Positions 62,711 to 64,000 of a DNA stretch of 64,000 bases are shown here, in pieces. Position numbers and translations under genes: made by a program. The notes under the pieces were generated by a model. That model made no database searches. It had not been told where the DNA came from and saw nothing but the letters and a program-made list of their open reading frames with translations. This stretch comes from Desulfobaculum bizertense DSM 18034. GTDB lineage: Bacteria; Desulfobacterota; Desulfovibrionia; Desulfovibrionales; Desulfovibrionaceae. The DNA lies in contig NZ_FUYA01000006.1 of NCBI RefSeq assembly GCF_900167065.1, forward strand, positions 1-64,000. The letters are read 5' to 3'. The first letter of the stretch is position 1, and each line of letters begins with the position of its first letter.

Positions 62711-64000
62711 CTAGCAGAAAATGGAAATACCAGTGGGGTACTTGTGGTCATTGATGATGAGTTTGACATCATACTTTCCACAAAGACCATTTTTGCTGAT
62801 GCTCAGCTTAACAGCGCGGCTATCGTCTTCGAGGAAGGCACCGGAGCACATTGCGAGGTGGTGCACTGCAGCAGTGTTGACAAAGTAGCCGTGGGTTTCC
62901 GGTCCTTCGAGAAGAACCATGACAAGAGTGCCCTTTTCAAACTTGCCGTGGAAAACCATACGGTCTTCGTCTTCTTCCAGCTCAATCTCGTGCTCTGCTG
63001 CGGGCAGCTCTGCGACTTCGTCAAGTTCGGGAATCGTGTCAAAGGTCGGAGTAACGTCAAGGTTGCCAAGCAGCTTGCCTTCGCCGAACACAAGGTTTTC
63101 ACCTTCGTGATACGGAGTCAGCTTTTCTGCACGGTAGAAGTTCCCTTCAACTTCCAGCTCGTACAGGACAACGCCATCTTTTTCTTCGACGGTTACAGAA
63201 CGAAGTTCAACGCGAGGATCCTTCATATCAAGGAATGCGCCGAGACCCTTTGCAGCATAGCCATCTTCAAAGCCGATACCGCCAGAGTGGATCAGGTAAT
63301 GTCCTTCTTCATAGAATTCGACATTACTGATGTATGGGGAGAAGAACTCCTGTCCGCGTTCCTTGCCGTACTGCCAGATCTGTTCGATCTCCATCTTGTC
63401 AGTATCAATGCGGTAGCGGACGCCCCGGGAGAAGTTGTCCCTGTTTTCGATGTAGTTCTCTTTGTTCTTGGACCGGTACTGGCCATTATCAAAGGCCATG
63501 ATGTCACCGTTGGGGCAAACAACACATGCGTGCTGCTCGTACTGCCAGTCAAAGTTGTCCAGATCGCCTACCGGGGTGAAGAAATACTTGTCGACCATCT
63601 CCTGAGGCCAGCCTTCGGGATCGCCAATGATCCAGTTCAGTTCGCTGGTATCAAAGTCGAAGTTAACGATTGCGTCCTGGTGGCGGCCAGAAATCGTAAG
63701 ACTGTTGGTCTTTTTGTCGTAGCAGACTGCGTTGTTGTGGAACCAGTCATGAGCGTCCTGAGAACCGGAGCCTGCAACGTCCTGAGGCAGGAAGTTCTTG
63801 TAATCCCAGCTCTTGAGGATTTCACCGGTGTTCTTGTCCAGAAGCACCAGCATGTCTTCGACGGTGTCGGTGGTGAAGTCCTGAGAGAGAGCCAGAATGT
63901 TGCCGTCTTCCATCTCCCACTGATCGTGGTGATAGTTGCCGGGCATACGGTACTCTTTATGAATCTTGCCGAGCATGTTGATCTCGACCAGACCTGTAGA
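62711..64000 (-). CDS. Arylsulfate sulfotransferase (ASST family), N-terminally truncated by the window
   Basis: ASST enzymes move sulfate from one phenolic ester to another phenol through a sulfo-His intermediate, without PAPS, usually in the periplasm. The frame has no stop to the window edge, so about 430 C-terminal residues are visible. Conserved stretches are NYHHDQWEMEDGNILALSQD near the start, DAHDWFHNNAVCYDKKTNSLTISGRHQDAIV, NWIIGDPEGWP and QHACVVCPNGDIMAFDNGQYR, which supply the His and Arg residues of the six-bladed propeller active site. The C-terminal beta domain is present. A signal peptide cannot be judged. The SDR gene follows. Confidence 0.9.
   Translation of the reverse strand, partial: STGLVEINMLGKIHKEYRMPGNYHHDQWEMEDGNILALSQDFTTDTVEDMLVLLDKNTGEILKSWDYKNFLPQDVAGSGSQDAHDWFHNNAVCYDKKTNSLTISGRHQDAIVNFDFDTSELNWIIGDPEGWPQEMVDKYFFTPVGDLDNFDWQYEQHACVVCPNGDIMAFDNGQYRSKNKENYIENRDNFSRGVRYRIDTDKMEIEQIWQYGKERGQEFFSPYISNVEFYEEGHYLIHSGGIGFEDGYAAKGLGAFLDMKDPRVELRSVTVEEKDGVVLYELEVEGNFYRAEKLTPYHEGENLVFGEGKLLGNLDVTPTFDTIPELDEVAELPAAEHEIELEEDEDRMVFHGKFEKGTLVMVLLEGPETHGYFVNTAAVHHLAMCSGAFLEDDSRAVKLSISKNGLCGKYDVKLIINDHKYPTGISIFC

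Overview
The window looks like a stretch of a Desulfovibrionales-type sulfate reducer (Deltaproteobacteria/Desulfobacterota) with mid-50s GC. The evidence is the gene content and order: thrS-infC-rpmI-rplT-pheS, panC-DUF502-metK, a SahR-type ArsR/methyltransferase regulator next to ahcY, a tungsten/molybdenum aldehyde:ferredoxin oxidoreductase beside cofactor genes including a MoeA-binding-protein fusion, a FliJ/MotE-like pair, and the style of the GC-rich intergenic repeats. This taxonomic placement is inference.

Layout. 1-5.1 kb: the end of ftsY, two convergent signalling proteins (a REC-PAS-HisKA hybrid and a separate histidine kinase) and a CheX phosphatase. 5.6-8.2 kb: mgtC, ychJ, a small unknown, a NifX-like protein and arfB. 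8.6-13 kb: the translation operon thrS-infC-rpmI-rplT-pheS read leftward, preceded by tRNA-Val. 13.6-16.2 kb: an AT-richer MBOAT/SGNH exopolysaccharide-acetylation pair. 17.2-20.8 kb: a large membrane GGDEF-EAL protein. 21.1-26.8 kb: a complete peptide/nickel-type ABC transporter. 27.2-29.5 kb: prfC and a DEDDy exonuclease. 30.1-33.2 kb: a SAM-I riboswitch driving panC-DUF502-metK. 33.4-38 kb: a glycosyltransferase and two MFS exporters under a MarR regulator. 38.2-45.3 kb: AOR and, divergently, an unknown gene plus moeA, moeA-PBP, moaD and a ThiF-like adenylyltransferase. 46-48.8 kb: GntR regulator, FMN-dependent 2-hydroxyacid oxidase and TauE-like permease. 49.2-54.2 kb: cobS, SAM hydrolase, YitT, ahcY and sahR. 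54.4-60.8 kb: Lon-like protease, truA, fliJ, a motE-like gene, a DUF721 gene, tRNA-Gln and tRNA-Glu, and sigZ. 60.8-64 kb: a 2Fe-2S protein, repeats, an SDR and the C-terminal part of an arylsulfotransferase.

Two themes link the genes. First, S-adenosylmethionine homeostasis recurs: riboswitch-controlled metK, sahR-ahcY, a SAM hydrolase, and methyltransferases. Second, several genes carry visible self-regulatory sites: thrS leader hairpins whose loops resemble a threonine anticodon, a likely ATA start for infC, and palindromes at marR, gntR and sahR.

The most unusual feature is a roughly 400-480 bp composite repeat built of up to ten consecutive inverted repeats. It occurs six times. Every copy lies downstream of a stop codon and in the same orientation as that gene, and several of its stems have changed sequence while keeping their pairing. 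A second, shorter hairpin repeat lies downstream of the SDR gene.
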